Shown in pieces: positions 9,378-16,751 of a DNA stretch of 33,334 bases. A program made the translations under genes and the position numbers. Position 1 is the first letter of the stretch; the number at the start of each line of letters is the position of its first letter. Source of the DNA: a virus; the IMG/VR virus record IMGVR_UViG_3300029798_000294, positions 1 through 33,334 of that record, one strand, 5' to 3'. The notes under the pieces are model-generated. The model had not been told where the DNA came from. It worked only from the letters and a program-made list of their open reading frames with translations, and searched no databases.

Positions 9378-11335
9378 TATGAGTTTGCTTGAGCTAAGGC
9401 CATGGCCCTATTTAATGAATCTAAAATCTTGGTCTGCATCTCCTCGATTGATTCGGTAAATGTTTCTTTCGAGCTGATATTAAGTGTCCCGATCAAATTC
9501 TTTAAATTGAACGTATTGTTTACATTCTTACTACCACCGGTTACCACCGTATCGGAAGATGACTTACTGCTGGATGGACCTGCTTGTGTTTTCTTCGTTT
9601 TCGCTCCAGGAAGTTCCGGGGGTTCGATGGTTGCACCAGGCACGTAGGCTCCCGGCATGAATGGAGCATTCAAAGGTTTCTCGCTGGTGGGTGCGCTTAC
9701 ATATTTCGAATAGGATGCTTTTGCCACCGTTTCAGGGGTAAAGGCTGTTTTTACAACCTCCTTGGCCGCACTTGCTGCATTAGTTACCGCGGTAACCCCT
9801 GATAGATCCAGGGCGCCCTGCTTGGCATCTTTCCATGCTCCTTTGAAATCACCTGTAAACAGTTTATAGATGGCAGATCCCAGGGATCCGATCCCGGAGA
9901 TGATCCCCTTGATCCGATCCAGTACGAAATCCTTCAGGATCCCACCGAACCCTTTCATTACCTCCCATACCGATTTCACGGCATTGCGGAAGCCTTCAAA
10001 CTTATTCCAGGCATACACCACTCCTGCTACCAAGGCAGCAACACCCAGTACAATCCAACCAATGGGCGAGGCGATGAAGGCTGCATTGAGTAACCACTGT
10101 GCCGCTGTCCACACGCCGGTTGCAGCTGCAGCGACTCCCTCTGCGATGGCGGCCTGCATACTTACCAGGGTAACCAGTCCAACGACGCCTTGAATGGCCA
10201 TCACGCCTATTTTAAACGCAGGCAGCGCTCCTTTGGTCATGTTAAACAGGCTAATCCCCCAGTCTTCAACGCTGGCCTTTACACGGCCCATTTTTTCAGA
10301 GAAGCTGCCCATTACGATGCCCGCCTGTTCCTGGGCGGATTTGGTGCCAGATATGACCGTGGTATACCTGCCTATCTCATCCGTGCCGCTGATCAGTGCA
10401 AGGGCTGCATTCTGGTTTTCCTTCCCAAAGAGCTTGGTGATCAGTGCAGCATCATTCATAGCCGGTTTAAGCTGGTTTAACCGGTCGCGGAAGCTTAGGG
10501 ATGTGTTTCCCAGGGCATTCAAATCCACACCAGCCTTGGCCAGGGCTTTCTGCGTCTCGGGAGGAAGGAACCTTCCTTCAGAGAGAGTAGCCAGAACGTT
10601 TCGTATGGCCACGCCTCCCTCAGCGCCCTTCTTGCCAGCTTTATCCAATACCTGGATCGCTGCATTGAGCTCCTCAAAAGATACTCCCGCCATCTTCGCG
10701 GCCATCCCGGAGTTTTCCAGAGCGGCTTTAATCGCAGGTAGTTCGGCAGATCCTTCTTTCGCTGCAGCAGCCATCACGTTCATCATCTTGGCCATCTCTG
10801 CAGCTGCTACGGTTGGATCATCCAGGGAGACCTGAAACTGATTCATGGCCGTGGTGAGTACCTCGGTGGCACCGGTGGTGTCACCTCCCATCGTTTTACT
10901 CAGGGTTGATACCGCTTCACCCATGGCCTTTAGAGCTGCAGGGGTCTTTGCAATATCGGGGCCTAACTGGGAAAGGATGAGCTTGTAGGATTCAACGCCT
11001 TTTGCTGCAGAGCCGCCGAAGATCTTTGCATTCTCCCTGGCATAGCCTTCGATCTCCTTGAGTTTGTCCCCGGTGACCCCGGTGATGGCCGAAAGGTCAG
11101 CCATTGCGCTGTTGAGCTTCACACCCGGTTCGATGGCTGAGTCCAAGGCTGTAGAGACACTATCGATCGCGCTTTTGATGTTATTGGCCGCGAAGGCTGC
11201 CATACCAACCTTCTGAACAGCAGACTGCAGCGAAGTGGTTGACTTCGCTGCAGCTGCGGCAGTAGAACTTATCGCGTTTAAGCCTTCGGTAGCATTGCCG
11301 GCAACATTGATGGTATAGGTCGTTGTACTACTCAT
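9377..11335 (-). CDS. tail tape measure protein
   Basis: A 652-residue protein rich in Ala, Lys and Gly. Residues 75-345 match the TP901-type tape-measure core (SAMADLSAITGVTGDKLKEI, GGDTTGATEVLTTAMNQF, SFEELNAAIQVLDKAG). A long hydrophobic region at 374-443 could insert into the host membrane on DNA injection. The C-terminal part is Pro/Ser/Thr-rich and then helical. If tape measures span about 0.15 nm per residue, tail length would be about 98 nm, comparable to other myoviruses. Preceded by a chaperone with a possible frameshift extension, as is usual for this gene. Confidence 0.9.
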   Translation of the reverse strand: MSSTTTYTINVAGNATEGLNAISSTAAAAAKSTTSLQSAVQKVGMAAFAANNIKSAIDSVSTALDSAIEPGVKLNSAMADLSAITGVTGDKLKEIEGYARENAKIFGGSAAKGVESYKLILSQLGPDIAKTPAALKAMGEAVSTLSKTMGGDTTGATEVLTTAMNQFQVSLDDPTVAAAEMAKMMNVMAAAAKEGSAELPAIKAALENSGMAAKMAGVSFEELNAAIQVLDKAGKKGAEGGVAIRNVLATLSEGRFLPPETQKALAKAGVDLNALGNTSLSFRDRLNQLKPAMNDAALITKLFGKENQNAALALISGTDEIGRYTTVISGTKSAQEQAGIVMGSFSEKMGRVKASVEDWGISLFNMTKGALPAFKIGVMAIQGVVGLVTLVSMQAAIAEGVAAAATGVWTAAQWLLNAAFIASPIGWIVLGVAALVAGVVYAWNKFEGFRNAVKSVWEVMKGFGGILKDFVLDRIKGIISGIGSLGSAIYKLFTGDFKGAWKDAKQGALDLSGVTAVTNAASAAKEVVKTAFTPETVAKASYSKYVSAPTSEKPLNAPFMPGAYVPGATIEPPELPGAKTKKTQAGPSSSKSSSDTVVTGGSKNVNNTFNLKNLIGTLNISSKETFTESIEEMQTKILDSLNRAMALAQANS

Positions 11336-11353
11336 GGACTGGGCAATGCGTTG

Positions 11354-11464
11354 TTAGGTGCTGTCTTTCTCTCTTTTTCTGATATCGGCCAGTTGTTTGA
11401 ATTTCTGCGCCCAGGCTTCATCCGTCAAGGGTTCAGGATCAATATGCAGATAGTATTCCATCAT
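11354..11464 (-). CDS. tail chaperone T-domain (possible frameshift extension or separate small ORF)
   Basis: A short reading frame encodes 36 residues from the ATG at 11464 (containing LTDEAWAQKFKQL and ADIRKREKDST) and lies between chaperone and tape measure. It is in the -1 frame of the chaperone, and that frame stays open back across the chaperone stop codon. The chaperone ends GAT TTT TAA within a run of five Ts, so a P-site slip of TTT to TTT at the stop would give a fusion of about 153 residues. The lambda G/GT pair and equivalents in many tailed phages use this arrangement. Separate initiation at 11464 or 11461 is the alternative; no clear ribosome-binding site is seen there. Confidence 0.6.
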   Translation of the reverse strand: MMEYYLHIDPEPLTDEAWAQKFKQLADIRKREKDST

Positions 11465-11514
11465 GGTGTTGATATAGCCTATCCGGTTTTCGTCGATCGA
11501 TCCCTGGGCTTGGT

Positions 11515-11814
11515 TTAAAAATCCTCGACCTGGACTTCCTTGGTGGTGATCATCTTCTTGAGTTCTGCGGCAATCGCAAAGAAGAACCGGTCGTTTGTTT
11601 TGAATTCTTCGCTTCCACCGAGCCAGATCGTGTCGAGCAGCTTTGCATTGCTCTTAATACCATCGGTGATGGTGTTCACGAACGATACCTCGGTCCGGGT
11701 GGGGTAGCGTAAGTAACAGACATGACCGTCCGATTCAAAACGCTTTCCAATCCCGTGCTTCTTTTTCCACTCGGCCAATTGTTCGGGCGTGGCCTCGCCG
11801 ATAATTTTAGGCAT
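11515..11814 (-). CDS. tail assembly chaperone (lambda G / Mu gp41 position)
   Basis: A 99-residue acidic/basic mixed protein with no membrane segment. Contains KKKHGIGKRF, then VCYLRYPTRTEVSFVNT, and a helical C-terminus (FFFAIAAELKKMITTKEV). It lies between the tube gene and the tape-measure gene, exactly where tail-assembly chaperones are encoded. These proteins keep the tape measure in an assembly-competent state and are not part of the finished tail. The stop codon at 11515-11517 lies in a run of Ts that could permit a -1 slip into the downstream frame. Confidence 0.7.
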   Translation of the reverse strand: MPKIIGEATPEQLAEWKKKHGIGKRFESDGHVCYLRYPTRTEVSFVNTITDGIKSNAKLLDTIWLGGSEEFKTNDRFFFAIAAELKKMITTKEVQVEDF

Positions 11815-11817
11815 ATG

Positions 11818-12231
11818 TTAGCTGATTTGATTGATTTTGCGCAGGGCGATGAACGGGAGAGTGATCTCCATGAACTTTGCACCCTGCTTAATGTCCTTTG
11901 CGGATTCGGTGAACTGGATCCCGATCATCGAGTCGGTGATCAGGGTATCACCATTGGAAGGGTTACCGTAAGAGATCACGGCGTCGGTGACCAGGTTCAG
12001 GACAGATCCCTGACCGGCAGCCGTGAGGATTTCAAGCTCACTCTGGGTCACTCCGATCTCTCCTTCGAAGGCGATATTCCCGGTCTGGATGGAATGGGGA
12101 TATCGGCCTTTGCCGTACAGGGCTTCACGTTCTGCCTTTTCACTGTACTTGATACTGCGGATACCGGTGATATCCTTGTTTCCAATGAAGAGCGTGACAT
12201 CGGCGAATTCGTATTCTTTTGAATTGAACAT
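11818..12231 (-). CDS. tail tube protein (Mu gp40/M-like)
   Basis: A 137-residue beta-rich protein, a normal length for contractile tail tubes. The pattern VTLFIGNKDITGIRSIKY, then the EIGVTQSELEILTAAGQG region and GIQFTESAKDIKQGAKFMEI, fits the tube fold. The gene precedes the chaperone and tape measure, as in Mu. Unusually, it is separated from the sheath gene by a signal-peptide protein (12250..12699), whereas tube and sheath genes are normally adjacent. Function in forming the inner tube is inferred from size and order. Confidence 0.75.
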   Translation of the reverse strand: MFNSKEYEFADVTLFIGNKDITGIRSIKYSEKAEREALYGKGRYPHSIQTGNIAFEGEIGVTQSELEILTAAGQGSVLNLVTDAVISYGNPSNGDTLITDSMIGIQFTESAKDIKQGAKFMEITLPFIALRKINQIS

Positions 12232-12249
12232 CGTGAAGGGGTTTAATGG

Positions 12250-12699
12250 TTACTTTTTCTTGTAGAGGTAGCCCTTGAAGCGCACCGTGCCGGTCGCATA
12301 ATGCGTCACCGCGAACCTGTAATAAGGCAGGGTGAGCACGGCCGATAGATGCCAAAGAAACCCGGCGTCAGTATCTGAAAACCGCACACACTTAAAATCG
12401 GTTGCCATGGAGGTGGTCGATGCAACACTTCCCGCATAGGTTACCAGCTGAAGGTTGTTCCAGATGACATTATCAGTGGATCCCTGCAGGTATACACAGG
12501 TACTATCGCTGGTCCCGGTGAGGTGATCAACGTATGCCTGGAACGAGCCGTAGGCGAGATCAGGCATGACGGCTGCAGGGTAATACTTGGTTTGTGCTCC
12601 CGAGAGGGTGTCTGCATAGCTGGCCATGACCACACGCTGAGCGGGAACTGATACTGCGAAGAGCATCACAATTGCAAAAAGGCAGATTAACTTTTTCAT
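12250..12699 (-). CDS. secreted beta-rich protein inside the tail operon
   Basis: A 149-residue protein that starts with a clear Sec signal peptide: basic MKK, hydrophobic LICLFAIVMLFAV, and a cleavage site after SVPA (about residue 20). No lipobox cysteine is seen. The mature part is beta-rich, with a middle strand CVYLQGSTDNVIWNNL and a C-terminus YYRFAVTHYATGTVRFKGYL, similar in pattern to the small tail proteins at 3892..4218 and 6428..7003. It lies between the sheath and tube genes, with 24 and 18 bp on either side, so it should be made late. A virion part would not normally be exported. Possible roles include blocking phage receptors or helping release; none is shown. Confidence 0.8.
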   Translation of the reverse strand: MKKLICLFAIVMLFAVSVPAQRVVMASYADTLSGAQTKYYPAAVMPDLAYGSFQAYVDHLTGTSDSTCVYLQGSTDNVIWNNLQLVTYAGSVASTTSMATDFKCVRFSDTDAGFLWHLSAVLTLPYYRFAVTHYATGTVRFKGYLYKKK

Positions 12700-12724
12700 G
12701 ATTTAAATGAGGGTTAAATGAATA

Positions 12725-13921
12725 TTAAACAGTAACGGTCTTGAATCCCAGGTACACGTCGATATACCTTCCATAACCGAAGGGACGGACGCGGACCTTG
12801 ATATTGATCCTGGAGGTGCTGACGATGTTCTGCGTGGGATCAATGAAACACTGAACGCCGCGGTCTTTCGGGTTGGTAACATCGGCCGAAAGTTCACCGT
12901 TGGCAGTCATCTGCAGGGCGATGGCGCTTTCAACCAGTCCCTGCCAGCTCTTGATCATGGGATACTGCATGGTTCCATCGTCATTGACGGGGATCTCATC
13001 GAGCAATTGCTCCAGCAGGGTATTGTAGGCAATGCGGTAGGCTTTATCGATGGTCCTGCGGGCCGTGAGGCTGCGGTAATCATCGATCACCTTGGTAGCG
13101 AGGTAATCATCGCTGTAGAAATACCCGTTCTTTCCAACAAAGGTGCGAAGGGTAATATATCCTTTGTCATGGATGCTTTCCACGTCGGCCACTTCAATCG
13201 CTTTGTCCTTGATAAAAGCGGTAAGCGATGGAATAGCGCCATCTTTCACTCGGGCCAGATTACGCTGGACCGGGATGGATGCGATACGCCCCCCCAGAAG
13301 GCCCATGCAAGCATTGCCGGAGTCTTTCACCGTATCACCGATGAGTACGCCCACGCGGTTATATTGCGATAAGGTAAGGTCCGTAAGTGCAGTTGCCGTA
13401 CCGCTGAAGCTGCGACCTTCGAGGATCACAAACACCGGGGCGAACCGTGAAACCGTGGCCCACTCGGCCAGTGCCTGAGCAGTCACCAAAGCGGCCTCCA
13501 CATCGGCATCAATACCGTGGGTGATGACCGGGATATATTCCGTTGCAGGAGTCCGGGAAACGAGCAATCCACGAACACGGCCATTGCTGGCGGTGATCAG
13601 GGTCTTGCCATAGCTCTCTTCCTTATCACACATATCTTCCATGGTGACCGTGTTTGCACATCCAAGGATCCAGAGTTCAGTCCCTTCAGGAGCTACTTTA
13701 TAAAAGTCACTTACGACTCTTACGACGTTGGCATTATTGACTGTGGTAATGCCCAGGTTGGTTTCCAGGTCCTCAAATTTGCGAAGGATATAGGCCGTGC
13801 CCAGGGCAAACTTTTCACTCACTGCAGCACCGGTGATGACCAGGCCCAGAACGCCGTCAGGGCTCGGTATGACCGATCCAAGGGCGCCGTTTTCAAAGAA
13901 TATTTTAACGCGTGGTAACAT
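12725..13921 (-). CDS. contractile tail sheath protein (DUF2586-like)
   Basis: A 398-residue protein with the start typical of this sheath group (MLPRVKIFFENGALGSVIP, PSPDGVLGLVITG). The middle contains a VFVILEGRSFSGT and LTLSQYNRVGVLIGD region, and the end is a beta-rich handshake-like segment (INIKVRVRPFGYGRYIDVYL). The sheath surrounds the tube and contracts to drive it through the cell envelope. The length is close to the usual range for Mu-like sheath proteins (about 400-500). The start abuts the stop of the Ala/Pro-rich gene (13922), which implies coupled translation. Confidence 0.85.
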   Translation of the reverse strand: MLPRVKIFFENGALGSVIPSPDGVLGLVITGAAVSEKFALGTAYILRKFEDLETNLGITTVNNANVVRVVSDFYKVAPEGTELWILGCANTVTMEDMCDKEESYGKTLITASNGRVRGLLVSRTPATEYIPVITHGIDADVEAALVTAQALAEWATVSRFAPVFVILEGRSFSGTATALTDLTLSQYNRVGVLIGDTVKDSGNACMGLLGGRIASIPVQRNLARVKDGAIPSLTAFIKDKAIEVADVESIHDKGYITLRTFVGKNGYFYSDDYLATKVIDDYRSLTARRTIDKAYRIAYNTLLEQLLDEIPVNDDGTMQYPMIKSWQGLVESAIALQMTANGELSADVTNPKDRGVQCFIDPTQNIVSTSRINIKVRVRPFGYGRYIDVYLGFKTVTV

Positions 13922-14332
13922 TTACAGGATCTCCTTTCTTTCAATGGTTGTGACTTCCTGAGACGTTAAGCTTTCTGCGTGGATCCTGGCATACTGAGGT
14001 TCCAGAAAAGCCGTGTTGTCTGAGGTAAAATACAGTGTATCCACCGCATGCTGGGCGAAGACCTTTTTTGCACGCTCGAGCATGGGACTGAGTCGGCTGT
14101 CTTTCTTGGATTTCTTCGGGGCCTTTTCAGGCGCTTTTACTACCGGAGCCTCAGCTGCCTTTGTTTCAGCAGGTGCTTCACCCTCAGATGGAAGGTTATC
14201 AGTTGCCACAGGGGCAGGATCTGCAGGAGGCTTATTCGTTGTTTCGGCTTCAGGATTAGATCCGGGAGCTGCACTGTTCTTTGCTTTTGCCGTGGAAGTT
14301 ACTTTCCCTTTGGGCTGCTTTTTTGTTGACAT
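13922..14332 (-). CDS. Lys/Ala/Pro-rich protein with conserved C-terminal segment, Mu gp38 position
   Basis: I place the start at 14332 because this ATG lies 1 bp after the holin stop; an earlier in-frame ATG at 14407 would overlap the holin gene by 74 bp. The 136-residue protein has a low-complexity, disordered N-terminal region rich in Lys, Ala, Pro and Glu (about 1-78) and a folded-looking C-terminus with FAQHAVDTLYFTSDNTAF and ARIHAESLTSQEV. Similar small proteins precede sheath genes in Bacteroidota Mu-like phages. Function is unknown; a head-tail joining or assembly role is possible. Confidence 0.7.
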   Translation of the reverse strand: MSTKKQPKGKVTSTAKAKNSAAPGSNPEAETTNKPPADPAPVATDNLPSEGEAPAETKAAEAPVVKAPEKAPKKSKKDSRLSPMLERAKKVFAQHAVDTLYFTSDNTAFLEPQYARIHAESLTSQEVTTIERKEIL

Positions 14333-14333
14333 A

Positions 14334-14795
14334 TTATTTATCCTTTTTAGTTCCCATTTGATATTTACCCATGGTCTCGATGATCTTTTCAATACCACGA
14401 GACCCAAAATAAAACGACATGATCAGCATTCCCCACTGACCTAAAAGTTCTACGTATGCAGAGTTAATTTTGAAGGTCGGTACGATAACCCCGTTAATGA
14501 CTTCCCGGCCCATATTCCCGTCGATCAGCGAAAGCAGTGAATACATCACCAGGATAAACACCAGCACCAAGGGGCGGATGTTCTTGGCCAGCCAGGAGTC
14601 GGAATTCATATCGATGCGCTGACGCTCGGTAAGTTCATCCTGGGCAGCCTGTTCGGCCTGCAGCAGAACGTCGGTAAGCTCTTTCTTTGCAGCTTCACGT
14701 TCGGCATCGGTGGTGACAAACTTATCGATGATCCCACCGACCTGGCCGATCAGGTTACCACCTAAAAGGCTGATGATTTTATCTAAAATTGGCAT
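14334..14795 (-). CDS. holin-like protein, 3TM/GTA-type
   Basis: A 153-residue protein started at 14795 (MPILDKIIS). Residues 1-28 are hydrophobic with Gly (LLGGNLIGQVGGI), then a long charged helix, then two membrane segments (PLVLVFILVMYSLLSLI and LLGQWGMLIMSFYFG). That order matches the holin family known from gene-transfer agents and related phages (3TM holin). Holins form lesions in the inner membrane at the set time of lysis. The start overlaps the end of the endolysin gene by 13 bp, and the neighbours are an endolysin and a coiled-coil membrane protein, so this is a lysis cassette. Confidence 0.75.
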   Translation of the reverse strand: MPILDKIISLLGGNLIGQVGGIIDKFVTTDAEREAAKKELTDVLLQAEQAAQDELTERQRIDMNSDSWLAKNIRPLVLVFILVMYSLLSLIDGNMGREVINGVIVPTFKINSAYVELLGQWGMLIMSFYFGSRGIEKIIETMGKYQMGTKKDK

Positions 14796-15325
14796 GCTGT
14801 TTCGTATATGTGTTTCACACGGTTGATCCATCCTGGGATGTACTTTGCGAACTTTGCTTTTACTTCTACCAGGTCTTCATAAAACAGATAGCGTCCTTGC
14901 TGATATCTCAGGGCGATGTTATCGCGGAAAGTATTAGCTGCTGCAATGGTTTTAGGACCGATCAAACCATCCTCTTTACATCCTGAAATATGTTGTAGGA
15001 TCTTTACCGCCGACCGGGTCCCGGCATTTACAGCATGGTCCAGGACCTGCAGGGCGAGTTTCTCATCCCTGATGGCATCCAGCTGCAGGGGAGCATAAAA
15101 CCTTTCCCAGTAGATCTCTTTGGCCAGCTCCGGAGTGAGGGCACGAATATCATCGATGTCAATATCCCCATCATGATCCAGGTCCCACTTGATATCACCA
15201 AGCGACTTGAGTAACCGAAGCGATACACCCATCTTGGTTGCTCCGCCAGGATCATCCGGATCGTTGACGAAACCACCCTCGGCCTTGAGGATAAACGGTA
15301 TTAGTTTATTGAATCGATCGCTCAT
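14783..15325 (-). CDS. endolysin, glycoside hydrolase family 108 muramidase
   Basis: A 180-residue lysozyme-like enzyme that should cut the glycan strands of peptidoglycan. The signature EGGFVND begins with the likely catalytic Glu at residue 16, followed by DDPGGATKMGV, and the C-terminal half has the peptidoglycan-binding pattern GLIGPKTIAAAN and a helical end. There is no signal peptide, so access to the wall depends on the holin encoded immediately downstream. A calcium-loop-like DHDGDIDIDD insertion lies at about residues 49-60, which is notable for an enzyme of this family. Length is normal for GH108. Confidence 0.9.
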   Translation of the reverse strand: MSDRFNKLIPFILKAEGGFVNDPDDPGGATKMGVSLRLLKSLGDIKWDLDHDGDIDIDDIRALTPELAKEIYWERFYAPLQLDAIRDEKLALQVLDHAVNAGTRSAVKILQHISGCKEDGLIGPKTIAAANTFRDNIALRYQQGRYLFYEDLVEVKAKFAKYIPGWINRVKHIYETACQF

Positions 15326-15331
15326 CGCTTA

Positions 15332-15628
15332 TTACTTCTTTACCGGTTCCGAAGGAGCGGTATAGGGTATGTTAAAATTCTTCATGATCAGATCGAGCTT
15401 CCAGTCCACACTGTTGAATTTGAGTTCAACCACATCCATGTCAGCTTTCTCGCGTTCAACTTTTTCAAACCGGCGTTCACACTCGATCCGCTGCTGATCA
15501 AGATTCTTCTGGATGTTCGCAGAGTTCGCCGTGAGTGATCCCCATTGGATCAGGATGGCAGCCACCACTGAGATCAGCGGTATGAACACCATCCAACGTT
15601 TAAGGTTTTTTAAGTCCCGCTCGGTCAT
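15332..15628 (-). CDS. small membrane protein with coiled coil, spanin-like or lysis accessory
   Basis: A 98-residue protein with one membrane segment near the N-terminus (residues 12-29, MVFIPLISVVAAILIQW) and a charged, helical tail with heptad-like spacing (ANIQKNLDQQRIECERRFEK). This is the topology of inner-membrane spanins of the Rz type, which help break the outer membrane after endolysin action. It is encoded 6 bp before the endolysin gene. No separate outer-membrane lipoprotein spanin is seen. The function is inferred from topology and location. Confidence 0.65.
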   Translation of the reverse strand: MTERDLKNLKRWMVFIPLISVVAAILIQWGSLTANSANIQKNLDQQRIECERRFEKVEREKADMDVVELKFNSVDWKLDLIMKNFNIPYTAPSEPVKK

Positions 15629-15665
15629 TCTGAAGATTACTTTAGTGTTGCTGTTTGAGTAAATA

Positions 15666-15701
15666 GAACCAGGTTACTCCCAGAAAGGTTTCACCTGGTT
15701 C
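15666..15701. other. perfect 9-bp inverted repeat between capsid and lysis genes
   Basis: GAACCAGGT at 15666-15674 and ACCTGGTTC at 15693-15701 are exact complements separated by 18 nt. In the leftward transcript this hairpin lies 20 nt after the capsid stop and about 40 nt before the lysis genes. No run of Us follows, so it is not a typical terminator. An RNA-stability or attenuation element that favours capsid over lysis gene expression would fit. Confidence 0.5.
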
Positions 15702-15720
15702 GCGCTGCACACGGGTTCAG

Positions 15721-16746
15721 TTATGAAGTTGCGTCGGCTGAATAAATAGCTGCGATAGCGGTTGCACGGAGCGGAAGGGCACAATACCGCATCTGGAAGT
15801 TGATCACGTCACCTTTGTTATCAGGATCGGCGTATTTTGCGAACATTTCGGTTGTTCCCATAGCCTTCATCACTTCATCTTTGTGATAGGCAAAGGAAGA
15901 ATGCGTATCGGTCTCAGCTGCTACGGCAGCATAGGCTGCTTTAACACCGGTCGACACGTTATAAACCGGCGTTGCTGAAGTGCGGTATAGTTTGAATCCG
16001 AACAGCATTCCGTTGACCATGGCACTGCGGTACATGGTAAGATCCTCGGCGATCAGATCAGCCTCGTGTTTTGGATTAAGCACCAGGATTCGTCCATCGG
16101 CAGGAATATCAAGGTCATTAAATTTGACCATCAGAGCAATGACATCCATGAAACTCATGGATTTCTTTCCAAGGGCATTGGCCTTGCCGGTTGTGGGTAA
16201 TACCGGAGTTAAGGTTGCATTCGAAGAGGGTGCCCAGTTCCATGCGGCCAGTTTACAGGCAGTTTTCAGAAGTTCCTGCTTATGCCCGTAGATCACCGAT
16301 GACATTTTGTCGTAGGATAACTCCATCGCTTCTACGTTGCGGACAACCGTGGAAGTGGTATCGAGGGTCTTCAGTGCGAGTTCCTTCGGTACGTCGGTAC
16401 GGGATGTCACGGCAATGGGATAAGATGTATTATCAATGAGCACGGTAGGATTCGCTCCAACCTCGGCCAGGTTGATCTTATTGAACTCTACCAGGGAAGA
16501 CATATCCCTCGCCTCGGAGATGAATGAATTCTCAGGATAAAACTTCTCCAGCAGGATATCGGTCCAGATCTCCTTCTGCAGACCGGCCATGAGGACTGAT
16601 CCGTTATTAGAGAAGGAAAGTAATGTTCCCCCGACGATCGAGGCTCCGATGGCCAGGGCGGGTGTGATGGCAAACAACAGCGCTGCAGTCAGTGCGACGA
16701 GCGTGTTGAACAACAGGTTCGAAAAATTGAGTTTCTTTGCTTTCAT
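15721..16746 (-). CDS. major capsid protein with hydrophobic N-terminus
   Basis: A 341-residue protein encoded immediately after the protease/scaffold gene, in the place of Mu gpT. The mature-like part from about residue 53 starts MAGLQKEIWTDILLEKFY, as in capsid proteins of Bacteroidota Mu-like phages, and continues with KVELSYDKM-like and DGRILVLNPKHEADL motifs (here AMELSYDKM). Residues 1-52 are unusual: a basic start (MKAKKLNFSN) and a hydrophobic stretch LFNTLVALTAALLFAITPALAIG, which looks like a signal anchor. It may be a cleavable delta-like region that keeps precursor capsids at the membrane or at the portal, removed by the protease. The family recognition is by eye. Confidence 0.8.
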   Translation of the reverse strand: MKAKKLNFSNLLFNTLVALTAALLFAITPALAIGASIVGGTLLSFSNNGSVLMAGLQKEIWTDILLEKFYPENSFISEARDMSSLVEFNKINLAEVGANPTVLIDNTSYPIAVTSRTDVPKELALKTLDTTSTVVRNVEAMELSYDKMSSVIYGHKQELLKTACKLAAWNWAPSSNATLTPVLPTTGKANALGKKSMSFMDVIALMVKFNDLDIPADGRILVLNPKHEADLIAEDLTMYRSAMVNGMLFGFKLYRTSATPVYNVSTGVKAAYAAVAAETDTHSSFAYHKDEVMKAMGTTEMFAKYADPDNKGDVINFQMRYCALPLRATAIAAIYSADATS

Positions 16747-16751
16747 TGGGG

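Noticed and set aside
10194-10835. 213-residue ORF on the plus strand
   Set aside because: It is antisense to the tape-measure gene and its open frame follows from the Ala-rich codon use of that gene.
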